Part shown: piece by piece, positions 1 through 5,792 of the stretch
Layout of the letters: each line of letters starts with the position of its first letter
Position numbering within the stretch: the stretch's first letter is position 1
Assembly: GCA_050247895.1 (NCBI GenBank)
Contig: JBFWTJ010000121.1
Location: forward strand, 1 to 10,792
DNA from: CAVPEW01 sp050247895
GTDB taxonomy: Bacteria > Actinomycetota > Acidimicrobiia > Acidimicrobiales > VFJN01
Direction of reading: 5' to 3'
Length of the DNA: 10,792 bases
Program-made: the position numbers and the translations under genes
The notes under the pieces: generated by a model
The model's database searches: none
Seen by the model: only the letters and a program-made list of their open reading frames with translations
Told to the model about the DNA's origin: nothing

Positions 1-390
1 GACGCGCTCGACGGGGAGGTCGACCTCCTCTACGTCGACGGGGCCCACGGCTTCGGGCCGGCCCGGGCCGACCTGTCGGCCTGGGGCGCACGGGTGCGGC
101 CGGGCGGGACGATGCTGGTGCACGACGCCTTCAGCTCGGTCGGGGTGACCCTGGCCCTGGGGGCCACCGCGGCGGTGGGCCGGCGGTTCCGCTACGTGGG
201 CCGGTCCCGCTCGATGGTCGAGTACCGGGTCGAGGCGCTCGGGCCCGTGGCCCGGGTCGGCAACGCCCTGCGCCACCTGGCCCAGCTCCCGTGGTTCGCC
301 CGGAACCTCGTCCTCAAGGCGGTGCTGGTGGTCGGCGGCGAGCGCTGGGCCCGCCGCCTCGGCCACCGGGACGCCGGTTGGCCGTACTAG
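1..390 (+). CDS. Class I SAM-dependent methyltransferase, C-terminal part (5' end outside window)
   Basis: The reading frame is open from the first base and stops with TAG at 388-390, leaving 129 residues of a gene that begins upstream. The visible segment LLYVDGAHGFGPARADLSAW followed by VRPGGTMLVHDAF matches the second half of a Rossmann-fold methyltransferase of the Methyltransf_24 type. In that family the VDGAH strand carries an acidic residue near the active site, and PGG-x-hh-hHD is the turn and strand after it. The remaining residues (about 60-129) are Arg- and Ala-rich and form a C-terminal extension without clear membrane spans. The substrate cannot be read from this part. The next gene, a polyprenyl-phosphate glycosyltransferase, starts 20 bp downstream on the same strand, which suggests a role in sugar, lipid or envelope modification; that is inference. 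The SAM-binding motif I is not in the window. Confidence 0.8.
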   Translation, partial: DALDGEVDLLYVDGAHGFGPARADLSAWGARVRPGGTMLVHDAFSSVGVTLALGATAAVGRRFRYVGRSRSMVEYRVEALGPVARVGNALRHLAQLPWFARNLVLKAVLVVGGERWARRLGHRDAGWPY

Positions 391-398
391 CGCCGCAC

Positions 399-404
399 TA
401 GCTT
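399..404 (+). promoter_or_regulatory. Candidate leaderless promoter -10 element before the GT2 gene
   Basis: TAGCTT fits the actinobacterial -10 pattern TANNNT and ends 6 nt before the GTG start at 411, so transcription could begin at or next to the start codon. No purine-rich Shine-Dalgarno sequence precedes this GTG, which agrees with a leaderless mRNA. A weak -35-like TTGGCC lies at 378-383, with a short 15-nt spacer, inside the end of the methyltransferase gene. A six-base match can arise by chance, so this is only a candidate. Confidence 0.35.
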
Positions 405-410
405 GCGGCG

Positions 411-1166
411 GTGCGCGCACCGCCCACCCGCACCCTGGTCGTCATCCCGACCTACCAGGAGGCGGACAACGTCGTCACGGTGCTGCACCGCGTCCGTGCC
501 GCCGCGCCCGACGCGGAGGTGCTGGTGGTCGACGACGGGAGCCCGGACGGGACCGCCGAGCTGGCCCGGGCCGCGGCAGCCGAGCTGGGTGGGATCGAGG
601 TGGTCACGCGGGAGGCCAAGGCCGGCCTGGGCAGCGCCTACCGGCACGGCTTCGGGATCGGCCTGGCCCGGGGCTACGAGGTGCTCGTCGAGATGGACGG
701 GGACCTGTCCCACGACCCGTCCGACCTGCCCCGTCTGGTCGACGCGGCCGTCGCGGGGGCCGACCTGGCCATCGGCTCGCGGTACGTGCAAGGTGGGCAG
801 GTGCCCCACTGGCCGCTGCACCGCCGGCTCCTGTCGCGGTGGGGCAACCGCTACGTGGGCGTGGCCCTGGGGCTGCGGGTGGCCGACGCCACCGCGGGGT
901 TCCGGGCGTACCGAGCCGGCGTGCTCGAGGCCATCGGCTACGAGTCGACCCGGGCCGACGGCTACGCCTTCCAGGTCGAGATGGCCTACCGGGTGGCCGG
1001 GGCCGGAGGCCGGATCGAGGAGCTGCCCATCACCTTCAGCGACCGCGTGCGGGGCACCTCGAAGATGTCGACGCGCATCGTGGTGGAGGCCATGTCGCTG
1101 GTGACCTGGTGGGCGTTGCGGGACCGCCTGCTGGCGCCCGTGGCCCGCCGCCTCGGCCGGGGCTGA
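411..1166 (+). CDS. Family 2 glycosyltransferase, polyprenyl-phosphate mannose synthase type
   Basis: This 251-residue protein is predicted to transfer a sugar, most likely mannose from GDP-mannose, to polyprenyl phosphate on the inner face of the membrane. The GT-A fold signatures are clear: VVIPTYQEADN (about 10-20), VVDDGSPDGT (39-48), KAGLGSAYRHG (70-80) and the metal-binding EMDGDLSHDP with D96-G-D98. GSRYVQGG (122-129) follows, then TAGFRAY and a C-terminal SDRVRGTSKMS segment typical of DPM1 and mycobacterial Ppm1 catalytic domains. The length matches single-domain bacterial enzymes. No C-terminal membrane anchor is seen. The GTG start at 411 is chosen because it directly precedes the conserved first strand and no other in-frame start fits better. 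The nearby GT-C transferase at 2837 is a plausible user of the product. Glucosyl or other sugar specificity cannot be excluded. Confidence 0.88.
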   Translation: MRAPPTRTLVVIPTYQEADNVVTVLHRVRAAAPDAEVLVVDDGSPDGTAELARAAAAELGGIEVVTREAKAGLGSAYRHGFGIGLARGYEVLVEMDGDLSHDPSDLPRLVDAAVAGADLAIGSRYVQGGQVPHWPLHRRLLSRWGNRYVGVALGLRVADATAGFRAYRAGVLEAIGYESTRADGYAFQVEMAYRVAGAGGRIEELPITFSDRVRGTSKMSTRIVVEAMSLVTWWALRDRLLAPVARRLGRG

Positions 1167-1201
1167 CCCGGACCGGGTCGGGTCCCGCCGGCGACGGGAC
1201 C
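1165..1201. terminator. Candidate bidirectional terminator between convergent genes
   Basis: The 41-bp gap between the convergent stop codons holds two adjacent GC-rich hairpins. The first is GACCCG-GAC-CGGGTC at 1165-1179, starting in the GT2 stop codon. The second is GGTCCCG-(7 nt)-CGGGACC at 1181-1201. Neither has a T-tract, which is usual for actinobacterial terminators. The function is inferred from position and symmetry only. Confidence 0.45.
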
Positions 1202-1207
1202 ACCGGA

Positions 1208-2710
1208 TCAGGTGCGGGGGAGCACGGGCGCGTCCCGGCCGGTGCCCCCACCCGGTCGGCGCTCCTCGTGGTACTCGCCGTCGACGTTGACGGCCCAGAC
1301 GTCGTGGTCGGCACCCAGCACGTTCTCGACGGCGAGCATGGCCGTGTACATCGAGTGGTCCTGGTTGTTGTACCGGTGCATCCCGTTGCGGCCCACCGGG
1401 TGGACGTTGGGGACCGCCTGCTCCAGCCAGGCCCGGATCACCGCGACGTTGGCCTGGTAGCGGTCGTCGTAGACGGGGTACGCCTTGGGCATGCGCACGA
1501 CGTAGCCCGCTTCGACGTCGTCCGCCCGCATCAGCCCGAGGAGCTCCAGCTCGGCCTCGGCCCGCTCGACGAGCTCGGCGTCGGGCGCCCGCCAGGCCTC
1601 GTCGCCCTCCAGGACCGTGTACTCCAGGCCGAGGACGTTCCAGCCCTCCTTGACCATGTGGGGGGACCAGGCGCCGAAGTTCTGGACCCGCATGGCGCGG
1701 ACCTCGGGGGCGTGGAGGTAGATCCAGTTGTCGGTCCAGCCGACCTGGTCCGCCGGGACCACCAGGGCGACCGAGAGGAAGTCGCGGAAGCGCAGGTCGT
1801 CGGCCGCGGCGACCACCTCGGGTGGCGGCGCCGGGTCCATGGCCCGGACCAGGTCGGCCAGGGGCATCGACGACACGACGTGGTCGGCGGGGTGGACGGT
1901 GGGCACGCCGTCGGTCTCGGTCGTCACCGAGCGGGCCCGGCCGCCGTGGTGCTCCACGCCGACCACGGCCGCGTCCCGCAGCACCTTGGTCCCCGCGGCC
2001 TCGACCAGCTCCGCGCAGCGCTCCCACATCATCCCGGGACCGTGGGTCGGGTACTCGAAGCGCTCGATGAGGCTGGTCACCTGGTCGGCGGTGGCCCGGG
2101 TGCCGGCCAGGCGGGCCCGCAGCGGCTCCCACACCGCGCTCCACAGCGACATGCCCTTGATCCGCTGGGCGCCCCACTCGGCCGAGATCGCCGCGGGGGG
2201 AACCCCCCACACCTTCTCCGTGTACGACTTGAAGAAGTGCTCGTAGAGGCGCCAGCCGTAGTTGGACGCCACGTACCCCTCGAGCGAGGTGCGGTCGGCG
2301 GGAGGCCGGAAGCGGACGGCGACGAACGACGCCGCACAGCGGACCGCCTCGAGCGGGCCGAGGTTGCGCAGGGCGTTGAGGGGTCGGATCGGGTAGTCGA
2401 AGAAGCGGCCCCGGTAGTAGATGCGGCTCGACCGGGGCCGGGTCATCAACTCGTCGGGCAGGATCTCGTGCCACAGGGCCTCGACCTCGGGCACCTTGGT
2501 GAAGAACCGGTGGCCGCCGATGTCGAACCGCCAGCCGTCGCGCTCGACGGTGCGGCTGATCCCCCCGACGACGGCATCGGCCTCCAGCACGGTGCTCGTC
2601 ACGCCACGGCGGGCCAGCTCGTAGGCCGCGGTGAGCCCGGCGGGGCCGGCACCGATCACGACGACCTCGCCTACGGGGGCGGGGCCGGAGGCGGTCGGAG
2701 GCGAGTTCAC
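1208..2710 (-). CDS. FAD-dependent oxidoreductase, amine-oxidase / UDP-galactopyranose-mutase-like
   Basis: The 500-residue protein has a classical dinucleotide-binding start: EVVVIGAGPAGLTAAYEL with G20, G22 and G25, and the ribose-binding acidic residue E43 at the end of the second strand. It continues with GGISRT (49-54), DIGGHRFFTK (63-72), YYRGRFFDYPIRPLNAL, and a C-terminal GRNGMHRYNNQDHS block (440-453) with EYHEE near 479-483. These blocks identify the family usually annotated as NAD(P)/FAD-dependent oxidoreductase, related to protoporphyrinogen oxidase and UDP-galactopyranose mutase and often found beside glycosyltransferases. The exact reaction is not known to me. The GTG at 2710 is chosen: the next in-frame starts upstream run into the divergent gene and add low-complexity residues. 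No good Shine-Dalgarno precedes it. It is convergent with the GT2 gene and divergent from the GT-C gene, so any functional link to them is by location only. Confidence 0.82.
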   Translation of the reverse strand: MNSPPTASGPAPVGEVVVIGAGPAGLTAAYELARRGVTSTVLEADAVVGGISRTVERDGWRFDIGGHRFFTKVPEVEALWHEILPDELMTRPRSSRIYYRGRFFDYPIRPLNALRNLGPLEAVRCAASFVAVRFRPPADRTSLEGYVASNYGWRLYEHFFKSYTEKVWGVPPAAISAEWGAQRIKGMSLWSAVWEPLRARLAGTRATADQVTSLIERFEYPTHGPGMMWERCAELVEAAGTKVLRDAAVVGVEHHGGRARSVTTETDGVPTVHPADHVVSSMPLADLVRAMDPAPPPEVVAAADDLRFRDFLSVALVVPADQVGWTDNWIYLHAPEVRAMRVQNFGAWSPHMVKEGWNVLGLEYTVLEGDEAWRAPDAELVERAEAELELLGLMRADDVEAGYVVRMPKAYPVYDDRYQANVAVIRAWLEQAVPNVHPVGRNGMHRYNNQDHSMYTAMLAVENVLGADHDVWAVNVDGEYHEERRPGGGTGRDAPVLPRT

Positions 2711-2836
2711 GTCGGTCGATCGCAGGGCGGCGCTCCGGGATGGGGGCGGGCCGTCCGAGAGTAGTGCCCGACCCCGGCCCGCCTGCGGCACCCCCTGCTC
2801 GACAACGCGGGGCCCGCTGCGCTGATCTGTTGCGCC
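2711..2836. promoter_or_regulatory. Divergent promoter region between the oxidoreductase and GT-C genes
   Basis: This 126-bp gap separates two divergently transcribed genes, so it must hold promoters for both unless one is read from further away. On the minus strand TACTCT (2763 down to 2758) fits TANNNT and would give a leader of about 40 nt for the oxidoreductase; no convincing -35 lies at the usual distance. On the plus side TGATCT at 2823-2828, 8 nt before the ATG, is only a weak -10 resemblance. No clear operator repeat was seen. Confidence 0.35.
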
Positions 2837-4363
2837 ATGCCCGCCGCCCCCGCCAGCCCACCCCCCGTCGGGCGGGCCCTGGGCGGCCTGGTCGCCCTGG
2901 CCGTGGCGGTCGGCGTGGTGGCCAGGTTCACGACCTCGTCGCCGCTGTGGCTGGACGAGGCCCTCACGGTCGACATCGCCCGCCTGCCCCTGTCCGAGAT
3001 CGGCCCGGCCCTGCGCCGTGACGGGCACCCGCCCCTCTACTACTGGCTCCTGCACGGCTGGACCACGCTGTTCGGCACCGGCGACCTGGCCGTGCGGGCC
3101 CTGTCCGGGGTGCTCTCGGTCGCCAGCCTCCCCCTGGCCTGGGTGGTCGGGCGGCGCCGGGGCGGTCCCGAGCTCGGCGCCTGGGCCGTCGTGCTGGTCG
3201 CGCTCTGCCCGTTCTGCGTGCGCTACGCGACCGAGGCCCGCATGTACGCCCTGGTCATGGCCCTGGTGCTCGCCGGTGCCGTGCTGGTCGACGACGTGGT
3301 GGCCCGGGGCGGGCGCGCCGCCGGCGCCGGGCTCGCCGCGGTCACCGCGGCGCTGCTGTGGACGCACTACTGGTCGCTCCACCTCGTGGCCGTCGTGGCC
3401 GCGCTGCTGGTCCTGCGCGCCGTGCGGGTCCCGGGGGACCGGGCCGGGGCCCGCCGGGCCCTGGTCGCGCTCGGCGTCGGGGCGCTGGCCTTCCTGCCCT
3501 GGGTCCCGGCGCTGGCCGACCAGCTCGCCCACACCGGCACGCCCTGGGCGCCGCCGTCGCGCCCGGCCCAGGTGCTGGCCGTGACCCTCGACGACCTCGG
3601 CGGGGGTGGCTGGGCCGAGGCCCGGCTGCTCGGGGTCCTGAGCGTGGTCCTGGCCCTGGTCGGGCTGTGCGGCACCCAGACCGGGGCCACCGTCGTCCTG
3701 GGCCCGCGCACGCGGCCCGCCCTGCGTCCCCTGGCCGCGGTCGCCGCGGGGACCCTGGCGCTGGGCTCCCTGGTCGCGCTGGCCGGCTCGAGCGCCTACG
3801 CCAGCCGCTACGCCGCGGTCGTCGTGCCCCTGGCGCTGGTCGTGGTGGCGGCCGGACTGGTCGCCCTACCCCGCGGGTGGCCGGTCGCGCTGGCCGCGGG
3901 CGCCTGGATCGTGCTGGCCGGGATCGGGATCGGGCACAACGCCACCGTCGAGCGGACCCAGGCCGACGAGCTGGCCGGGCGCATCGCCGAGGACGGGGGC
4001 GAGCCGGTCGTGGTGGTCTGCCCGGACCAGCTCGGCCCGTCGCTGGACCGGGCGCTGGCGGCCCGCGGCGTGGCCGCCGAGGTGCTGGCCTACCCGACGC
4101 TCGACGACGGCCGCTTCGTCGACTGGCGGGACTACCGGGCCCGCAACGACGCGGCCGACCCGGCAGAGCGGGCGGCCGAGATCCTGGACCGGGCGGGGGG
4201 CCGGGACCTCTGGCTGGTCTGGAGCGGCGCCTACCGGACCTTCGAGGGCGACTGCGAGGCCCTGGCCCATGCCCTGGGCTCGGCACGGCCCCCCGAGATC
4301 GTCCACGGCCCGGCCGACCTGTTCGAGAGCGCCGCCCTCCAGCTCCACCCGGCGCCGGCCTGA
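2837..4363 (+). CDS. Membrane GT-C glycosyltransferase, family 39 / ArnT-like
   Basis: This 508-residue integral membrane protein is predicted to transfer a sugar from a polyprenyl-phosphate donor at the outer membrane face. After a first span (about 13-30) comes PLWLDEALT with D40-E41, the acidic pair in the first external loop typical of the PMT/ArnT/GT39 superfamily. RDGHPPLYYWLLHGW (61-75) follows, the characteristic HPPLYY motif. Hydrophobic Ala/Val/Leu-rich segments then recur up to about residue 365, giving roughly eight to ten spans. Residues about 375-508 form a soluble C-terminal domain with a VVVVCPDQLG strand and a DLWLVWSG strand; no catalytic motif is recognised there. The ATG at 2837 is the only sensible start. 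Acceptor and sugar are unknown. The GT2 gene at 411 is a plausible source of the lipid-linked donor. Confidence 0.85.
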   Translation: MPAAPASPPPVGRALGGLVALAVAVGVVARFTTSSPLWLDEALTVDIARLPLSEIGPALRRDGHPPLYYWLLHGWTTLFGTGDLAVRALSGVLSVASLPLAWVVGRRRGGPELGAWAVVLVALCPFCVRYATEARMYALVMALVLAGAVLVDDVVARGGRAAGAGLAAVTAALLWTHYWSLHLVAVVAALLVLRAVRVPGDRAGARRALVALGVGALAFLPWVPALADQLAHTGTPWAPPSRPAQVLAVTLDDLGGGGWAEARLLGVLSVVLALVGLCGTQTGATVVLGPRTRPALRPLAAVAAGTLALGSLVALAGSSAYASRYAAVVVPLALVVVAAGLVALPRGWPVALAAGAWIVLAGIGIGHNATVERTQADELAGRIAEDGGEPVVVVCPDQLGPSLDRALAARGVAAEVLAYPTLDDGRFVDWRDYRARNDAADPAERAAEILDRAGGRDLWLVWSGAYRTFEGDCEALAHALGSARPPEIVHGPADLFESAALQLHPAPA

Positions 4364-4373
4364 CGGGCCCGAT

Positions 4374-4424
4374 CTGTGGACAACTAGTGGACATCCACAG
4401 GGTTCGTCGGCTGGTTCCCCACAG
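4374..4424. promoter_or_regulatory. Cluster of DnaA-box-like sites with inverted repeat
   Basis: TGTGGACAA at 4375-4383 is the exact reverse complement of the actinobacterial DnaA box TTGTCCACA. ACATCCACA (4391-4399) matches the classical TTATCCACA at 7 of 9 bases, and TTCCCCACA (4415-4423) matches TTGTCCACA at 7 of 9. The first two form an inverted repeat, CTGTGGA (4374-4380) and TCCACAG (4394-4400), with a 13-nt spacer. All sites lie in the 76-bp gap before the small gene at 4440. This could be a DnaA-controlled promoter or a DnaA-titrating site. An origin is unlikely: there is no AT-rich stretch and no dnaA or dnaN nearby. Confidence 0.45.
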
Positions 4425-4439
4425 GGTCGACGGCGCACC

Positions 4440-4670
4440 ATGTCCGGCATGCCCCGCTTCGAGGTCGTGCTGAGGGACCGGACGATCGAGGTCGTCGAGG
4501 GAGCCGATGCCTACCAGCAGGAAGGCCCCATGACCACCTTCTTCCGGTTGGGCCAGGGGCGTTCGGTCGTCGACTGCTGGTCGACGCGGATCGCCAGCTT
4601 CCGCACGGCCGACCTGGTCATGGTCCGGCGCGACGAGGTGGAGGCCAACTTGAGGGTCCTCGCCCGCTGA
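4440..4670 (+). CDS. Small conserved-looking hypothetical protein, 76 residues
   Basis: The frame encodes about 76 residues and ends with TGA at 4668-4670. I do not recognise a named family. The sequence starts MSGMPRFEVVLRDRTIEVVE, continues with a DAYQQEGPMTTFFRL stretch and ends in a charged helix-like RRDEVEANLRVLAR. Alternating hydrophobic residues (FEVVL, TIEVVE, SVVDCW, DLVMV) suggest a small, mostly beta protein. One cysteine is present, and there is no signal peptide or membrane span. ATG 4440 and ATG 4449 are both possible starts, and neither has a strong ribosome site. Coding bias agrees with the neighbours: third positions are nearly all G or C, and the antisense frames lack sensible composition. 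It follows the DnaA-box cluster and precedes a zinc-ribbon gene by 24 bp, so the two may be co-transcribed. Confidence 0.65.
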   Translation: MSGMPRFEVVLRDRTIEVVEGADAYQQEGPMTTFFRLGQGRSVVDCWSTRIASFRTADLVMVRRDEVEANLRVLAR

Positions 4671-4694
4671 GCCACCGCGTGCCACCCTGGCCCG

Positions 4695-4883
4695 GTGCCC
4701 GACGAGCTCGCCTTCGAGTGCCCGCGCTGCGCCACGGCGACCACCGCCGCGTTCTACGGGCCCTGCCCGAAGTGCCGCTCCACGTTGCGTGAGCGGTTCG
4801 CCGCGGTCGGTCGTGACGTCGAGGTCGCCGAGTACGAGCCCAAGGTGAACGTGACGCCCAACGCCGTCGCCCTCAAGGACTGA
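4695..4883 (+). CDS. Small zinc-ribbon protein, 62 residues
   Basis: The short protein begins VPDELAFECPRC and carries two CxxC knuckles, C9-C12 and C24-C27, spaced by 11 residues. This is a typical zinc-ribbon layout: CPRC, then a short hairpin, then CPKC. After the ribbon comes an Arg-rich helix (STLRERFAAVG) and an acidic then Val-rich tail ending in VALKD. A structural zinc site is very likely; the partner (RNA, DNA or protein) is not visible. The GTG at 4695 puts the ribbon near the N-terminus and leaves 24 bp after the preceding small gene, so a two-gene unit is likely. The stop codon is the left end of a perfect 24-bp palindrome shared with the convergent DNA glycosylase gene. Confidence 0.7.
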   Translation: MPDELAFECPRCATATTAAFYGPCPKCRSTLRERFAAVGRDVEVAEYEPKVNVTPNAVALKD

Positions 4884-4904
4884 CCGGCGCGGCCGCGCCG
4901 GTCA
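4881..4904. terminator. Perfect 24-bp palindrome, bidirectional terminator shared by two convergent stop codons
   Basis: The half-site TGACCGGCGCGG is followed directly by its exact reverse complement, with no mismatch. Read on either strand it can fold into a stem of about 10 GC-rich pairs with a minimal loop. The outer TGA at 4881-4883 stops the zinc-ribbon gene, and TCA at 4902-4904 is the stop of the glycosylase on the other strand. A NotI-type GCGGCCGC core sits in the middle. There is no T-tract. Position and symmetry support a two-way intrinsic terminator. Confidence 0.7.
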
Positions 4905-5792
4905 GCGGCGGGCGATCGGCTCGACGCGGCGGCGCAGGGCCCGGCCCGGCCGCCGGGCCCCGGCCAGCAGGGCGAGGCGGCACACCCGGCCCCGATGGCC
5001 GGCGAAGGGCTCGAGCAGCTCGAGCATGCGAACGTCGCTGGCCCGGGCCTCCCCGGCCAGGGCCCAGCACATGACGTGCTTGAGGTCGTGGTCGCCCACG
5101 CTCACCGCGTCGGCGTCGCCCCAGGCACGCAGGCCCGCCTCGGCCGAGGTCCAGGGGCCGATCCCCGGGATGGACCGCAACCGCTCGTACGCGTCGGTCA
5201 GGTCGGGTCCCTCGACCTCCAGCCGACCGGCGTGCACGGCAGCCCGCCGCAGGGTGTCGGCCCGCCGCTTGTCGACCCCCACGACGTGGAGCTCGTAGTA
5301 CGGGATGGCGGCCAGGGCCTCGGCCGACGGGGGGACCATGAGCTCGCCCGGCCCCGGTGCCGCCTCGCCCCAGCGCCGCACCATCTGGTGGTAGGCCCGC
5401 ACGCCCTCGAACCCGGTCACCCGCTGCTGGAGCACGGCGGGCACCAGCGCCTCGAGCAGCCGCCCGGTCCGGGGCAGCCGCAGGCCCGGGTGGTCGTGGT
5501 GCCAGCGGGCGACCCGGGGGTGGGCCGGGGCGAACGAGGCCCGGTCGTCGCACTCGCCGATCAGCGAGGGCACCCGCTCCAGGCACCAGGCCGCCCCGGG
5601 CCCCCACGCCTCGGCCTGGATGTGCTCGGCCTCGGCCCGCAGGTGCAGGGTCGCCGGTCCCTCCGGCGTGCGCGTCGCCCTCAGGACCTCGCGCCCCGAG
5701 ATGCGCACCGTCGGATCGTCCAGCCCGTGGCGGAGCAGGCCGACGGTCTCGGCCAGGTCGAGCGGCGAGCCGAGCGGGACCCGGCGCTTCAC
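4902..5792 (-). CDS. DNA-3-methyladenine glycosylase II-like (AlkA/HhH-GPD) DNA repair enzyme
   Basis: The 296-residue protein is predicted to excise alkylated bases as the first step of base excision repair. The N-terminal part (about 1-95) is an AlkA-type beta domain with weak identity. The catalytic domain contains LVPAVLQQRVTGFEGVRAY (116-134), close to the family's QQIS/QQVS helix. It is followed by a helix-hairpin-helix, LRSIPGIGPWTSAEAGLRAWG (205-225), and DADAVSVGDHDL, in which D234 corresponds to the catalytic aspartate of AlkA. This arrangement fits the AlkA/DNA-3-methyladenine glycosylase 2 family better than MutY or Nth; the short C-terminal cysteine content does not form an iron-sulfur motif. 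The GTG start at 5792-5790 overlaps the uridine kinase stop as GTGA, so translation is probably coupled. It is the last gene of the minus-strand run and ends in the shared palindrome. Confidence 0.88.
   Translation of the reverse strand: MKRRVPLGSPLDLAETVGLLRHGLDDPTVRISGREVLRATRTPEGPATLHLRAEAEHIQAEAWGPGAAWCLERVPSLIGECDDRASFAPAHPRVARWHHDHPGLRLPRTGRLLEALVPAVLQQRVTGFEGVRAYHQMVRRWGEAAPGPGELMVPPSAEALAAIPYYELHVVGVDKRRADTLRRAAVHAGRLEVEGPDLTDAYERLRSIPGIGPWTSAEAGLRAWGDADAVSVGDHDLKHVMCWALAGEARASDVRMLELLEPFAGHRGRVCRLALLAGARRPGRALRRRVEPIARR

Noticed and set aside
839..2764. A 641-codon plus-strand frame antisense to the FAD oxidoreductase
   Set aside because: Composition is dominated by Gly, Arg, Val, His and Asp without recognisable motifs; the opposite strand encodes an intact FAD-binding protein.
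387..2861. An 824-codon open frame on the minus strand across the GT2 and oxidoreductase genes
   Set aside because: It is a shadow: in DNA this rich in GC, stop codons are rare in wrong frames. Its product is an Arg/Gly/Pro-rich string without motifs, while the genes in the other frames have clear domains.
2711..3532. Extending the FAD oxidoreductase upstream to 3532 as a 774-residue protein
   Set aside because: The added 274 residues are low-complexity Gly/Pro/Gln/His-rich and lie antisense to the GT-C gene. The family starts close to the GxGxxG motif.
4364..4439. Replication origin at the DnaA-box cluster
   Set aside because: Only one perfect box, no AT-rich unwinding stretch, and no dnaA, dnaN or related genes in the window. 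A regulatory or titration role fits better.
4890..4897. GCGGCCGC core as a site-specific recombination or attachment site
   Set aside because: It is simply the centre of the terminator palindrome; no integrase gene or direct repeats are nearby.
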